Shown here: positions 16,520-25,568 of the stretch, one piece after another | Layout of the letters: each line of letters begins with the position of its first letter | How positions within the stretch are numbered: the first letter of the stretch is position 1 | The notes under the pieces: generated by a model | Seen by the model: only the letters and a program-made list of their open reading frames with translations | Database searches by the model: none | What the model was told of the DNA's origin: nothing | Assembly: GCF_024802625.1 (NCBI RefSeq) | Contig: NZ_CP103371.1 | Span: 2,108,001-2,172,000, forward strand | Direction of reading: 5' to 3' | DNA: 64,000 nucleotides | Source: Massilia sp. H6 | GTDB taxonomy: Bacteria > Pseudomonadota > Gammaproteobacteria > Burkholderiales > Burkholderiaceae_D | Made by a program: the position numbers and the translations under genes

Positions 16520-19500
16520 TTGAAGCAACCTACTCATACCATTCCGAGCCGCGAGGACATCCTCGCCGTCTTTCGTACTGCCACCGGCCCGCTCGATGCG
16601 GCCGAACTGGCACGTGTTCTGCAGGTCAAGCCTGCCGCCCAGGAAGTTCTGGGCCGCCGCCTGAACGCCATGGAGCGTGACGGCCAGATCCGTTCCGACA
16701 GCAGCGGCACCTATTCGCTGGCCGACCAGTCCAGCTTCATCACCGGGCGCGTCAGCGCGCACCGCGATGGCTACGGCTTCGTCATTCCAGACGAGAGCGG
16801 CGACGACCTGTTCTTGAACGACAAGGAAATGAACAAGGTACTCAACGGCGACCGCGTGCGCGCACGCGTCACCGGCACCGACCGCCGCGGCCGCCTGGAA
16901 GGGACGATCGTCGAAGTCATCCAGCGCGCCAATACCCACATCATCGGACGCCTGATGAACGAGGGCGGCGTCTGGATCGTCGCGCCCGAGGACAACCGCA
17001 TGAGCCAGGACATCCTGGTGGCGGGCGGGCCGGGCAAGGCCAAGGCCGGCCAGATCGTCAGCGTCGAAGTCATCGAGCAGCCGTCGCGCTTCCAGCAGCC
17101 GACCGGCAGAATCCACGAAGTGCTCGGCGAGCTGGACGACCCGGGCATGGAGATCGAAATCGCAGTGCGCAAGTTCGGCGTGCCGCACGTGTTTTCGGCT
17201 GCCGCTCTGAAGCAGGCCAACCGCCTGCCGAGCGAAGTCATCGATGCCGACCTGGCCAACCGGGTCGACCTGCGCGACGTGCCGCTGGTAACCATCGATG
17301 GCGAAGATGCGCGCGACTTCGACGATGCGGTGTATTGCGAGCCAGTCATGCTGGGCGCGGCGCGCGGCTACCGCCTGCTGGTGGCGATCGCCGACGTCAG
17401 CCATTACGTCAAGCCGAACGACGCGCTCGACGAAGACGCGATCGAGCGCAGCACCTCGGTGTATTTCCCGCGCCGCGTGATCCCGATGCTGCCCGAGAAG
17501 CTGTCCAACGGCCTGTGCTCGCTGAACCCGGCGGTCGACCGCTGCACCCTGGTATGCGACATGGTCGTCACGCTCGACGGCGAAGTCACGGCCTACCAGT
17601 TCTACCCGGCCGTGATCCATTCGGCCGCGCGCATGACCTATAACGAGGTGGCCGACATCCTGGGCAACACCAAGGGTCCGGAAGCGGCGCGCCGCCCGGG
17701 CATCGTGCCGCACCTGCTGCACCTGAACGAAGTGTTCCGCGCGCTGCTCAAGGCGCGCCAGGAGCGCGGTGCGATCGACTTCGAAACCACCGAAACCTAT
17801 ATCGTGTGCAACGCGGTAGGCAAGATCGAGAAGATCATCCCGCGCACCCGCAACGATGCGCACCGCCTGATCGAAGAGTGCATGCTGGCCGCGAACGTGT
17901 GCGCCGCCGACCTGCTGATCCACCACAAGCATCCGGGCACCTTCCGCATCCACGCCACCCCGACCGAGGAAAAGCTCAATCAGCTGCGCACCTTCCTGAA
18001 GCTGGTGGGCCTGAACCTGGGCGGCGGCACCAAGCCGACCGCGCGCGACTACGCCGACACGCTCCAGAAGATCAAGGAGCGCCCCGATGCCGCGCTGTTG
18101 CAGACCATGCTGCTGCGCTCGATGCAGCAGGCGGTCTATAGCCCGGACAATGTTGGCCACTTCGGCCTGGCCTACGAGGCCTACGCCCACTTCACCAGCC
18201 CGATCCGGCGCTATCCCGACCTGCTGACCCACCGCGCCATCAAGGCGATCCTGCAGGGCAAGAAGTACGAGCCGAAGGGCATCGAACTGGCCAAGCTCAA
18301 TACCACGGTGTCGAATTCGGCGCGCAAGCAGGCGGCCAAGGACAAGGCCGATGGCAAGCCGAAGAAGGGCGAGAAAGACCTGACCATCTGGGATGCGCTG
18401 GGTGTGCACTGTTCGGCCAACGAGCGCCGCGCCGACGAAGCCTCGCGCGATGTCGAGAACTGGCTCAAATGCTTCTTCATGCAAGACAAGCTGGGTGAAG
18501 ATTTCACCGGCACCGTGTCCGGCGTGACCGCCTTTGGCATTTTCGTGACCCTCGACGACCTGTATGTCGAAGGCCTGGTGCATATCAGCGCCCTCGGGAC
18601 CGATTACTTCCAGTACGACGAAGCGCGCCACGAGCTGCGCGGCGAGCGTTCCGGCCAGCGCTACGGCCTGACCAGCAAGGTGAACGTCAAGGTCGCGAAA
18701 GTCGACCTCGAGTCGCGCAAGATCGACCTGGTGCTGGCCGATAGCGCCGATGGCGCACAGAGCAGCCCGGCGCCGGTCGAGCGCGCCCGCCAGGACGCCG
18801 GCGAGACCACTGAACCGAGGACCCAGAAATCGGACAAGTCCTCGGGTTCGCGCCGTGGGCGCGACAAGGAGCGCAGCCGCAACAATAAAGGCAAAGGCAA
18901 AGGCAAGGGCAAGGGCGAGAGCCGCGCGCCTGAAGCCGGCGCGGGCGTCGCACCGTCGCGCTTCGCGAGCACCGAACCGGCGGCCGCGAGCGAGCCGGAC
19001 GTGGCAGCGCCATCGAAGCGCCTGTCGCGCAGTGCGCGCAAGGCCGCTGCCGCCGCCAGGAACGCGGGCGACGGCGCAGGCCACAGCGCAGGCCATAGCG
19101 CAGGCCACAGTGCAGGCGCGCGCAGCCCGAAAGTCGTGGAGGCGCCTGCCGTCACGGCTGTCGTGGTTCCTGCCGTGTTACCTGCCGCGATACCTGCCGC
19201 AATACCTGCCCAGGTACCGGTCGCTGCGGCGCCAGCCAAGCCAGCCAAGGCCCCGGCCAAGGCGAAAGCCAAGCTGGTAGCCGAGGCTGCGGCACCGGTC
19301 GAGGCGCCGATCAAGGCCAAGGCACCGGCCAAGGCCAAAGCGCCGGCCAAGGCCAAGGCACCGGTCGAAGCTGCAGCAGAAGCCCCGCTCAAGGTCAAGG
19401 CCCCGGCCAAGGCCAAGGCACCAGCCAAGGCTGCGGCCGACGAGGCGCCGGCCAAGCGTGCCGCCAAGGCGCCGGCCAAGACCGCAAGCAAGACCGCAAG

Positions 19501-19594
19501 CAAGACCCCAAGCAAGAGTGCCGCCAAGACGAGCGCACCGCAAACCGAGGCGCAGGCTGCGCCACCTGCCGCCAAAACTAGCCGGAAGAAGTAA
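16520..19594 (+). CDS. rnr: Ribonuclease R with a long basic Lys/Ala/Pro tail
   Basis: A 1,024-residue RNase R, a processive 3'-5' exoribonuclease that degrades structured RNA in the cytoplasm. The N-terminal winged-helix part ([14 protein letters not shown]) is followed by cold-shock domains. The RNB catalytic domain carries the metal-binding motif [14 protein letters not shown] near residue 262. An S1 domain ([13 protein letters not shown]) spans about 658-740. E. coli RNase R has 813 residues; here some 280 follow the S1 domain, made of KGKG runs, GHSA repeats and many APAKAK units, resembling histone H1-type tails. The only start consistent with the family N-terminus is TTG at 16520, since an in-frame TAA lies at 16508. 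rlmB follows 17 bases later, as in other proteobacteria. Confidence 0.95.
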   Translation: MKQPTHTIPSREDILAVFRTATGPLDAAELARVLQVKPAAQEVLGRRLNAMERDGQIRSDSSGTYSLADQSSFITGRVSAHRDGYGFVIPDESGDDLFLNDKEMNKVLNGDRVRARVTGTDRRGRLEGTIVEVIQRANTHIIGRLMNEGGVWIVAPEDNRMSQDILVAGGPGKAKAGQIVSVEVIEQPSRFQQPTGRIHEVLGELDDPGMEIEIAVRKFGVPHVFSAAALKQANRLPSEVIDADLANRVDLRDVPLVTIDGEDARDFDDAVYCEPVMLGAARGYRLLVAIADVSHYVKPNDALDEDAIERSTSVYFPRRVIPMLPEKLSNGLCSLNPAVDRCTLVCDMVVTLDGEVTAYQFYPAVIHSAARMTYNEVADILGNTKGPEAARRPGIVPHLLHLNEVFRALLKARQERGAIDFETTETYIVCNAVGKIEKIIPRTRNDAHRLIEECMLAANVCAADLLIHHKHPGTFRIHATPTEEKLNQLRTFLKLVGLNLGGGTKPTARDYADTLQKIKERPDAALLQTMLLRSMQQAVYSPDNVGHFGLAYEAYAHFTSPIRRYPDLLTHRAIKAILQGKKYEPKGIELAKLNTTVSNSARKQAAKDKADGKPKKGEKDLTIWDALGVHCSANERRADEASRDVENWLKCFFMQDKLGEDFTGTVSGVTAFGIFVTLDDLYVEGLVHISALGTDYFQYDEARHELRGERSGQRYGLTSKVNVKVAKVDLESRKIDLVLADSADGAQSSPAPVERARQDAGETTEPRTQKSDKSSGSRRGRDKERSRNNKGKGKGKGKGESRAPEAGAGVAPSRFASTEPAAASEPDVAAPSKRLSRSARKAAAAARNAGDGAGHSAGHSAGHSAGARSPKVVEAPAVTAVVVPAVLPAAIPAAIPAQVPVAAAPAKPAKAPAKAKAKLVAEAAAPVEAPIKAKAPAKAKAPAKAKAPVEAAAEAPLKVKAPAKAKAPAKAAADEAPAKRAAKAPAKTASKTASKTPSKSAAKTSAPQTEAQAAPPAAKTSRKK
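18885..19540. repeat. Low-complexity repeat tract encoding the RNase R tail
   Basis: Several short in-frame repeats lie together: AAAGGC/AAGGGC hexamers giving KGKG (about 18891-18917), three 12-base GHSA units near 19079-19111, and a long tract of GCC AAG GCC-type codons giving [10 protein letters not shown] (about 19240-19500). All keep the rnr frame open. Confidence 0.85.
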
Positions 19595-19611
19595 GCAATG
19601 AGAGCAAAGCA

Positions 19612-20364
19612 ATGAAAAATAAAATGTTATTCGGGTTCCACGCGGTGACTTCGCGCCTGCGCCACGAGGCGCAGTCGGTGGAAGAGATCTTCGTCGACGC
19701 CACGCGCCAGGACCGCCGCATGCACGACCTGATCGCCAACGCCAAGTCGGCCGGCGTGCGCGTGATGCCGGTCGATGCCGCGCGCCTCGACAAGATCACC
19801 GGTACCCGCCGCCACCAGGGCGTGATCGCCTTCGCCAGCCAGCTGGCGCTGGCGCGCAACCTCGACGAGCTGCTCGACGCAGTCGACGGCCCGCCGCTGC
19901 TGCTGATCCTCGACGGCATCACCGATCCGCACAACCTGGGCGCCTGCCTGCGCGTGGCCGACGGTGTCGGCGCGCATGCGGTCATCGTCCCGAAAGACCG
20001 CGCGGTGGGCCTGAACGCCACCGCCGCCAAGGTCGCCAGCGGCGCCGCCGAGACCGTGCCCTACATTACGGTCACCAATCTCGCGCGCACCATGCGCGAG
20101 CTGAAGGAACGCGACATCCTCCTGATCGGTACCACCGACGACGCCGACAAGGGCCTGTACGAAGCCGATTTCACCGGCCCGGCCGCACTGGTGATGGGTT
20201 CCGAGGGCGAAGGCATGCGCCGCCTCACGCGCGAGACCTGCGACGTGCTGGTCGGAATTCCCATGTTCGGCTCGGTTGAGAGCCTGAACGTGTCGGTGGC
20301 ATCGGGCGTGTGCCTGTATGAGGCACGCCGTCAGCGCATCGCGCGCGAAGGCGCGGTGGGCTAG
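19612..20364 (+). CDS. rlmB: 23S rRNA (guanosine-2'-O)-methyltransferase RlmB
   Basis: A 250-residue SpoU/TrmH-family enzyme that methylates the ribose of G2251 (E. coli numbering) in the 23S rRNA peptidyl-transferase loop. An N-terminal substrate-binding domain (about 1-80) precedes the SPOUT domain. The three SAM-binding knot motifs are clear: [18 protein letters not shown], then [13 protein letters not shown], then [18 protein letters not shown] with the conserved Asn/Ser. The first ATG (19612) has an AGAGCAAAG ribosome-binding region; an ATG four codons later is possible. Pairing with rnr matches the E. coli arrangement. An 11-bp inverted repeat at 20394-20430 follows the stop and may end the transcript. 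Confidence 0.95.
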   Translation: MKNKMLFGFHAVTSRLRHEAQSVEEIFVDATRQDRRMHDLIANAKSAGVRVMPVDAARLDKITGTRRHQGVIAFASQLALARNLDELLDAVDGPPLLLILDGITDPHNLGACLRVADGVGAHAVIVPKDRAVGLNATAAKVASGAAETVPYITVTNLARTMRELKERDILLIGTTDDADKGLYEADFTGPAALVMGSEGEGMRRLTRETCDVLVGIPMFGSVESLNVSVASGVCLYEARRQRIAREGAVG

Positions 20365-20393
20365 CGCTCGCTGTAACCGGTTTCACGCACGAT

Positions 20394-20430
20394 TTGGGGG
20401 GAACCATGCCACAGGCGTCGTTCCCCCCAA
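20394..20430 (+). terminator. Possible terminator hairpin after rlmB
   Basis: Perfect 11-bp arms TTGGGGGGAAC (20394-20404) and GTTCCCCCCAA (20420-20430) flank a 15-base loop, 30 bases after the rlmB stop. No T-run follows, so termination would be weak or Rho-assisted. The position between rlmB and cysE supports the call. Confidence 0.4.
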
Positions 20431-20527
20431 GTTCGTTCCGGGCACGCAGCCCGGGCTTTCCCTTGCCCCTCAAGCAAACCCCCGCCACATACGCTACCAT
20501 CGCATCTAGCCGGCGATCATCCACATT

Positions 20528-21265
20528 ATGTTTTCTCATCTACGCGAAGATATTCGCAACATCCTCCAGCGCGACCCTGCCGCCCGTAACGGCTGGGAAG
20601 TCCTGACCTGCTATCCTGGCCTGCATGCCGTGATCATGCATACCTGGGCGCATGCCTGCTGGAAGCGCGACCTGAAATGGATCGGCCGCTTCATTTCCTA
20701 CCTCGCGCGCGTCGTCACCGGCATCGAGATCCATCCCGGCGCCGTCATCGGCCGCCGGGTATTCATCGACCATGGTTTCGGGGTGGTGATCGGCGAGACC
20801 GCCGTCGTCGGCGACGAATGCACGATCTACCAGGGCGTGACCCTGGGCGGCACCACGCTGGTGGCCGGCACCAAGCGCCATCCGACGCTCGAGCGCGGCG
20901 TGATCGTCGGCGCCGGCGCCCAGGTGCTGGGCGCCTTTACGGTCGGCGAATACGCCAAGATCGGCTCCAACGCCGTCGTCGTCAAACCGGTGCCGGGCGG
21001 CGCGACCGCGGTCGGCAACCCGGCCCATATCATCCGCAAAGAAGAGCAGTCGCGCAGCGCCCAGCTGTTTGCCGCCTACGGCGTCACGCCCAGCGGCGAC
21101 GATCCGCTGTCGAAGGCGCTGCGCGGCTTGATCGACCATGTCGCGCGCCAGGACGAACAGATCGAGCGCCTCACCAACACCATGCGCGAGGCCGGCCTGT
21201 GCTGTCCGAAGGTCGAGGAGGGTGCTAAACTCGACTCGGAACAACTGAACCGACTGGTCGACTAA
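20528..21265 (+). CDS. cysE: Serine O-acetyltransferase
   Basis: A 245-residue enzyme that transfers acetyl from acetyl-CoA to serine, the first step of cysteine synthesis. It has the short helical N-terminal part of the compact CysE class (MFSHLREDIRNILQRDPAAR) and then the left-handed beta-helix hexapeptide domain, from about IEIHPGAVIGRRVFIDHG, with the catalytic His-Asp region, to AVGNPAHIIRK. The family's GGT-rich loop (TLGGTTLVAGTKRHPTL) is present. The last 60 residues form a helical extension with a CC pair. In many bacteria the final residues bind cysteine synthase and usually end in Ile; this end, NRLVD, does not, so complex formation is doubtful. It starts with ATG and is followed by the YceH gene eight bases later. 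Confidence 0.93.
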   Translation: MFSHLREDIRNILQRDPAARNGWEVLTCYPGLHAVIMHTWAHACWKRDLKWIGRFISYLARVVTGIEIHPGAVIGRRVFIDHGFGVVIGETAVVGDECTIYQGVTLGGTTLVAGTKRHPTLERGVIVGAGAQVLGAFTVGEYAKIGSNAVVVKPVPGGATAVGNPAHIIRKEEQSRSAQLFAAYGVTPSGDDPLSKALRGLIDHVARQDEQIERLTNTMREAGLCCPKVEEGAKLDSEQLNRLVD

Positions 21266-21273
21266 GGAAACGC

Positions 21274-21963
21274 ATGACGAATGAATTGACCGCAGCGCCG
21301 GCAGCGGGCGGCAATGCCGCTGCCGTGCTCGATCCCCAGGAAATCCGTGTGCTCGCGGTGCTGGCCGAGAAAGAAGCGCTGACACCCGATAATTATCCGA
21401 TGTCGCTCAACGCGATCGTCAACGGCTGCAATCAGCTGACCAGCCGCGATCCGATCATGCAGATGACCGACGACAGCGTGCAGGACACGCTGCAGCGCCT
21501 GATCGAACGCAAGCTGGTCAGCGCGATTTCTCAGGCTGGCGCGCGGGTCGTGAAATACGAGCACCGCATGCGCATCAAATGGACGCTCGAGCAAGACAAG
21601 GTGGCGGTGCTCAGCATCCTGATGCTGCGCGGCTTGCAGACCGCCGGCGAAATCCGCACCCGTAGCGGGCGCCTGCACGACTTCAAGAGCGTGCCGGATG
21701 TCGAGACCGCGCTGCAATTTTTGATCGATAAATACCCGCCGCTGGTGGCGCGGCTGGAGCGCGCGCCGGGCACCAAGGAATCGCGCTACGGCCACCTGCT
21801 GGGCGGCGAGCTCCCGGCCAATGCCTACGAACCCGCGGCCGCCGGCACTGCAGGTAGCGGCGGCGGCCGCGTCGGCCAGCTCGAACACGAAGTCGCCGTA
21901 CTGCGCGGCGAACTCGAAGACCTCAAGGCGCAGTTCGAGGCGTTTCGCCAGCAGTTCCAGTAG
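21274..21963 (+). CDS. YceH (UPF0502/DUF480) family protein
   Basis: A 229-residue protein whose residues about 18-185 match the YceH fold of two winged-helix domains: LDPQEIRVLAVLAEKEALTPDNYPMSLNA, then the NQLTSRDPIMQMTDDSVQDTL block, then LRGLQTAGEIRTRSGRLHDF. Its biochemical role is not established; the winged helices suggest nucleic-acid or protein binding. The C-terminus adds a Gly/Ala linker and a short coiled coil (QLEHEVAVLRGELEDLKAQFEAF). The gene is eight bases after cysE on the same strand. Its last 41 bases overlap, on the opposite strand, the end of the next gene, so the two converge and share 3' sequence. Confidence 0.88.
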   Translation: MTNELTAAPAAGGNAAAVLDPQEIRVLAVLAEKEALTPDNYPMSLNAIVNGCNQLTSRDPIMQMTDDSVQDTLQRLIERKLVSAISQAGARVVKYEHRMRIKWTLEQDKVAVLSILMLRGLQTAGEIRTRSGRLHDFKSVPDVETALQFLIDKYPPLVARLERAPGTKESRYGHLLGGELPANAYEPAAAGTAGSGGGRVGQLEHEVAVLRGELEDLKAQFEAFRQQFQ

Positions 21964-22720
21964 GCGGCCCGGCGAAGTGCAGTTCGACGATTGCGTCGTC
22001 GCTCCAGGTGGAGTTGCCGATCGGGACGTTAAACGAGCTGCCGCTGACCTCCAACAATGCCGAGCGGTTCCCGTCGATCAGCACGGCCTGCGCCAAGGGG
22101 GCTTCGGCGCGCGAGCCAAAGGTCGCCTCTTTCGCCACGCCCCCGTAGGCCGTCGACGTTTCATCGCCGAAGAAACTGCACCAATCGGTTCGCAGCAGGA
22201 CGCCGTTGACCAGGGCCACACCCCAGAGCGGCATCTCTTCCTTGCCGATGGCGATCATCACCTTGCATTCCAGCCGCAGGTCGCCCAGCCGGCGCTGGTT
22301 GGCGGCCAATCCCGGTGTGCGGATGTCGGGCTCGATCCGGTAGGCGCGCCGCTTGCGGTTCAGTTCCAGCTCGCTCTTCGCAGCCAGCGCCGCCGCGTTG
22401 CGCGGCACCTCGAACCGGTTCCCGGCGTCTAGCGCCAGCGGCAGCCGGAAGCCGTCATCGCCGGCCAGGCGCACCGCCAGCGGCTCGGGCATCTCGTCCT
22501 TGCCGCGCGCGCTCAAGCGAAACTGCAGCTTGCCGACCGCAGGTGCCAGCCCGTGGTACTTGTCGAAGGTGTCCAGGCCGGCCAGAATCGCCTTGTATTT
22601 CTTCACCTCCGGGTTGCGCATGGCATTCACATGCACCGGGTCGAGTTCCTTCACAGGCGCAGCCGGTGCGGCGCCACTCAGGAGCAGGCCGCCGATAACA
22701 ATAGCCTTCAGTGCGCGCAT
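21923..22720 (-). CDS. Exported protein of unknown function, last gene of the ABC-transporter operon
   Basis: A 265-residue protein with a signal peptide (MRALKAIVIGGLLLSGAAPAAP). The mature part is mixed alpha/beta with no motif that I can name; LQFRLSARGKDEMPEPLAVRLAGDDGFRLPL suggests beta-sandwich strands. Its ATG at 22720 lies two bases past the stop of the ABC permease gene, so it belongs to the GntR-ATPase-permease operon and may be a periplasmic partner or a substrate-linked protein. A longer frame (to 23293) runs antisense-like through the permease gene and was rejected. The 3' end overlaps the YceH gene by 41 bases. Confidence 0.75.
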   Translation of the reverse strand: MRALKAIVIGGLLLSGAAPAAPVKELDPVHVNAMRNPEVKKYKAILAGLDTFDKYHGLAPAVGKLQFRLSARGKDEMPEPLAVRLAGDDGFRLPLALDAGNRFEVPRNAAALAAKSELELNRKRRAYRIEPDIRTPGLAANQRRLGDLRLECKVMIAIGKEEMPLWGVALVNGVLLRTDWCSFFGDETSTAYGGVAKEATFGSRAEAPLAQAVLIDGNRSALLEVSGSSFNVPIGNSTWSDDAIVELHFAGPPTGTAGETPRTAP

Positions 22721-22722
22721 GC

Positions 22723-23691
22723 TCAACCCTCGTCGCGGAAGCGGCGCAGGCGCACCGCAGCGAACAGCATCGCCACCCCGGCCGCCACGCCCAGCCACAC
22801 ACCCGGCGTCGCCAGGGTCAGGTAGGACTGGGCCAGCAGCAGCGCCGGATCGAGGCCCTCGTCGTTGTTCACGAACGCCGACATGTCGGCCGCGCCCAGC
22901 CAGATCCCCGGCAGCAGGCCGCCCAGGCCGCGCACCACCACCTGCTCGACGAACCAGTCGAGGTCGATGAGCGTGGCCGACACCTGGCCGAGCAGGAAAT
23001 TGAACCACTTGAGCAGCACGACCGTCACCAGTGGAATGCCAACCGCCCACAGGAAGACCTTCGAGCGCGCCCAGCTCGACACCATCAGCAGCCAGCCCAC
23101 GGTCGGCAGCGCCCACAGGATGTAGAGCGGCAAAAAGGCCAGCAGGTACAGGGGGCTGAGGTAGAGGTTCGGTTGGGTCAGCACCGGTGCGAACAGGTTC
23201 AGGCCCTTGCCCGCCGCGCTGAACATGCCCAGCACCAGCAGCAGCAGCGCGACCGCCACCGCGATGGCGATCGTGATCAAGGGCACCACGCACAGGGCGG
23301 TGATGACTTTCGAGGCCACGGTGTCACGGTCCGACAGCGGCAGCGATTTCCAGAACAGGATGCTGCGGTCGCGCCGGTCGTCATGCAGCGCCGACAGGCA
23401 GTAGAAGAACACCACCACCGGCAGCACGACGAACAGCGGCGCCGCAATGCCCATGTAGCTCGATGCCAGGATGTGCGCGATCTTGTAGCGCAGCTCAGGC
23501 GGGAAGCCCTGGATCGACACCACGTTGTGGCCGTCGATCTGGATGTTGTCCATGCCGCCGAAGGTCATCGTGTACATGAAGCCGCCGCCGATGAACAGCA
23601 CCAGCGCGCAGCCCACCGCGACCGGCGCCCAGAAGAATGCGCCCTTGTGCTCCCAGAACTCGCGCCGGAGCAGCCATTTCATCGTTTTCAT
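22723..23691 (-). CDS. ABC transporter permease (ABC-2-like)
   Basis: A 322-residue integral membrane protein with six or seven hydrophobic segments, including APVAVGCALVLFIGGGFMY, MGIAAPLFVVLPVVVFFYCL, and the LITIAIAVAVALLLLVLG stretch. A large extracytoplasmic loop follows the first helix. Between the second and third helices the DDRRDRSILFWKSLPLSDRD motif is the coupling-helix region common in ABC-2 type exporters. It begins MKTMKWLLRREFWEHKG, typical for permeases paired with a YtrA-like regulator and an ATPase. The start overlaps the end of the ATPase gene by four bases. Substrate is unknown; related systems act in envelope-stress or bacitracin-type responses. Confidence 0.88.
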   Translation of the reverse strand: MKTMKWLLRREFWEHKGAFFWAPVAVGCALVLFIGGGFMYTMTFGGMDNIQIDGHNVVSIQGFPPELRYKIAHILASSYMGIAAPLFVVLPVVVFFYCLSALHDDRRDRSILFWKSLPLSDRDTVASKVITALCVVPLITIAIAVAVALLLLVLGMFSAAGKGLNLFAPVLTQPNLYLSPLYLLAFLPLYILWALPTVGWLLMVSSWARSKVFLWAVGIPLVTVVLLKWFNFLLGQVSATLIDLDWFVEQVVVRGLGGLLPGIWLGAADMSAFVNNDEGLDPALLLAQSYLTLATPGVWLGVAAGVAMLFAAVRLRRFRDEG

Positions 23692-24560
23692 GCGTAGCTT
23701 CCTTTCATGGTCGCGACGAACAGGTCGGCGACGCTGGGGTTACGGGTTTCGCCCAGCTGGGCCAGCTGGCTGCGCGCGACACCGCCCGGCCTGCTCGAAT
23801 CGAACAGCATCACCGATTTGCCGAACACGGTGCGCTGGTCGATCGGCTGCAGCGCATTGGCGGCGGTGAGCTTGTCGGCCGAGACCATCACTTCGGTATA
23901 GCGCTCGCCGATTTCTTCCATCGACGCGGCCAGCACGATCTTGCCGTCGCGGATGAACATCAGGTCGGTCAGGATATGCTCGACCTCTTCCACCTGGTGG
24001 GTGGTGATGATGATGGTTTTCAGTTCGTCAAAATAGTCTTCCAGCAGGTTCTGGTAGAACTGCTTGCGGTAGATGATGTCCAGGCCCAGCGTCGGTTCAT
24101 CCAGTACCAGCAGCTTGGCATCGATCGCCATCACCAGTGCCAGGTGCAGCTGGACGATCATGCCCTTCGACATCTCCTTGACCTTCATATTCGGGGCGAG
24201 CTTGGTATTGGCAATGTAGCGCTCGGCCTTGCTGCGGTCGAAGCGCGGGTGCACCCCTGCCACGAAGTCGATCGCGTCGCGTACCCGCAGCCAGCGCGGC
24301 AGGATCGCCACGTCGGCAATGAAGCAGACGTCCTTCATCAGGTCGTCGCGCTGGGTGCGCGGGTCGTAGCCCAGTACCGACAGCTGGCCGTCGAAGGCAA
24401 TCAGGCCGAGGGCGGCCTTGAGCGTGGTGGTCTTACCCGAGCCGTTGGGGCCGATCAGCCCGACGATGCGCCCGGCGGCAATGTCGAAATCGATGCCGTC
24501 GATGGCGGTACGCTTGCCGTAGCGCTTGGTCAGGCCGCGTGCTTCGATCACGGCGCTCAT
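23688..24560 (-). CDS. ABC transporter ATP-binding protein
   Basis: A 290-residue nucleotide-binding subunit. Walker A is GPNGSGKTTTL near residue 40; the signature region is KEMSKGMIVQLHLALVM with a non-canonical MSKGM in place of LSGGQ; Walker B is LLVLDEPTLGLD, and the switch His lies in IITTHQVEEVE. The MSKGM signature is known in several ABC-2 exporter ATPases. The C-terminal 70 residues form an extra domain. The longer frame to 24656 adds low-quality sequence, while the ATG at 24560 gives MSAVIEARGLTKRYGKRTA, the normal start. It overlaps the regulator's stop by four bases, making a GntR-ATPase-permease operon. Confidence 0.93.
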   Translation of the reverse strand: MSAVIEARGLTKRYGKRTAIDGIDFDIAAGRIVGLIGPNGSGKTTTLKAALGLIAFDGQLSVLGYDPRTQRDDLMKDVCFIADVAILPRWLRVRDAIDFVAGVHPRFDRSKAERYIANTKLAPNMKVKEMSKGMIVQLHLALVMAIDAKLLVLDEPTLGLDIIYRKQFYQNLLEDYFDELKTIIITTHQVEEVEHILTDLMFIRDGKIVLAASMEEIGERYTEVMVSADKLTAANALQPIDQRTVFGKSVMLFDSSRPGGVARSQLAQLGETRNPSVADLFVATMKGSYA

Positions 24561-24937
24561 GCCCTGCCTCCGGGCGCTGCGCCGGGCTGGGCGGCGCGCA
24601 GCAGCTGTTCGATGTCCAGGCCAAGGCGGCGAATGCGCTCGACCATGGCGGGCCACTCTTCGCGGATGAAGCGCTCGCGTTCGGTGGTCAAGAGTTTCTC
24701 GCTTGCTCCTTCGGTGACATACATGCCAATTCCCCTTCGCTTTTCCACTAAGTTCTCGTCGACCAGTTCCTGGTAAGCCTTCGATACGGTGATCGGATTG
24801 AGTTGATATTCAGCCGCGACCTGGCGCACCGAGGGCAGGGCGTCGCCCGCCTTGAGCAAGCCGTCGAGCATCATGCCCACCACCCGCTCCTTGAGCTGGC
24901 GGTAGATGGGGGTGTTGTCATTCCAGCCGACTGTCAT
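24557..24937 (-). CDS. GntR-family (YtrA subfamily) transcriptional regulator
   Basis: A 126-residue protein with an N-terminal winged helix-turn-helix: TPIYRQLKERVVGMMLDGLL, then LPSVRQVAAEYQLNPITVSKAY, then LVEKRRGIGMYV. It has only a short C-terminal helical tail rather than a ligand-binding domain. That is the YtrA subfamily layout, whose members usually repress a downstream ABC transporter operon. The ATG at 24937 has an AAGGAGGG ribosome-binding site; longer frames lack one. It is first in the leftward operon and would act on the promoter at 25020-25047. Effector unknown. Confidence 0.9.
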   Translation of the reverse strand: MTVGWNDNTPIYRQLKERVVGMMLDGLLKAGDALPSVRQVAAEYQLNPITVSKAYQELVDENLVEKRRGIGMYVTEGASEKLLTTERERFIREEWPAMVERIRRLGLDIEQLLRAAQPGAAPGGRA

Positions 24938-25019
24938 GTCCAGCCCTCCTTGGTCGTAAAGCGGTGTGATGCATCGCTGCCTCCGGTTTGGGTAAGTGGT
25001 TGATATGGTGTGGTAGTAA

Positions 25020-25047
25020 GGTATAACAGTAGTGTGGAAAATGTCAA
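25020..25047 (-). promoter_or_regulatory. Promoter of the GntR-ABC operon
   Basis: On the minus strand a perfect TTGACA (25042-25047) and TATACC (25020-25025) are 16 bases apart. Directly downstream, between the promoter and the gntR start, is a CCACA/ACCAC-rich stretch (about 24990-25019) that could be the operator for the regulator, although I see no clean palindrome. Confidence 0.55.
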
Positions 25048-25136
25048 CATACAGACGCGAGATTGTTCTCACCTCCGGACGGGCGCGCCCCGGGCGCGCT
25101 CTTTGGTAGGATGGCTGTCAAGCAAACAAGGAGAGC

Positions 25137-25532
25137 ATGATGCATCACTGCCCGAGCTGCGGCCTGGCTCCACTGGTCCACGCCACCCGCGACATGGTCT
25201 ACAGCTACAAGGGGAAGCACACCACCATCCCCGAAGTCATGGCCGACTGCTGTGCCGGCTGCAACGAGGTGATCTTCACGGTGGGCGAGTTGGAGCACTA
25301 TGGCGACCTGATCCGCGCCTTCCGGCGCGGGGTGGATCGAGCCGGGCCGCGTGACATCCGCGCCATGCGCAAGGCGCTCGGACTCAGCCTGGGCAGGGCC
25401 GATGCGATGTTCGGTGAAGAAGAGGGTGGATTTGCCCGCTACGAGGCGGGGCAGGCGCAGGCGCCGGTGGCGCTGGTCAAGCTGCTGGAATTACTGGGAC
25501 GGCACCCGCGCCTGCTCGATGAGCTGGCCTAG
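25137..25532 (+). CDS. MqsA/YgiT-type zinc-binding HTH protein without a visible toxin partner
   Basis: A 131-residue protein with the MqsA architecture. The N-terminal zinc domain has CPSC at residues 5-8 and a second pair at 39 and 42 (CAGC). Between them is a beta region (DMVYSYKGKHTTIPEV) like that which binds toxin in MqsA. The C-terminal HTH (RAMRKALGLSLGRADAMFG, then the RYEAGQAQAPVALVKLLELL helices) binds DNA. AAGGAG lies four bases before the first ATG; a second ATG follows at once. MqsA normally neutralises the MqsR mRNA interferase encoded just upstream. Here the upstream 200 bases hold only the GntR promoter region, so this copy is either a solitary regulator or one whose toxin has been lost. 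Confidence 0.82.
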   Translation: MMHHCPSCGLAPLVHATRDMVYSYKGKHTTIPEVMADCCAGCNEVIFTVGELEHYGDLIRAFRRGVDRAGPRDIRAMRKALGLSLGRADAMFGEEEGGFARYEAGQAQAPVALVKLLELLGRHPRLLDELA

Positions 25533-25540
25533 CCCGGGCG

Positions 25541-25560
25541 GGCAGGGCGCTAGCCCTGCC
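25541..25560. terminator. GC-rich hairpin between convergent mqsA-like gene and lpxH
   Basis: GGCAGGGC and GCCCTGCC pair around a GCTA loop in the 36-base gap between two convergent genes. There is no T-run on either side, so it is a weak candidate for a shared terminator. Confidence 0.4.
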
Positions 25561-25568
25561 GAAGCAGC

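Noticed and set aside
16442..16537. Short leftward ORF (31 codons) with a hydrophobic segment [21 protein letters not shown] overlapping the rnr start
   Set aside because: It looks like a small membrane peptide, but it overlaps the rnr start on the other strand and has no clear ribosome-binding site. I kept it out pending conservation data.
21923..23293. Leftward frame of 456 codons spanning the hypothetical gene and part of the ABC permease
   Set aside because: The first 191 codons are an out-of-frame shadow of the permease gene. The signal peptide and operon spacing place the real start at 22720.
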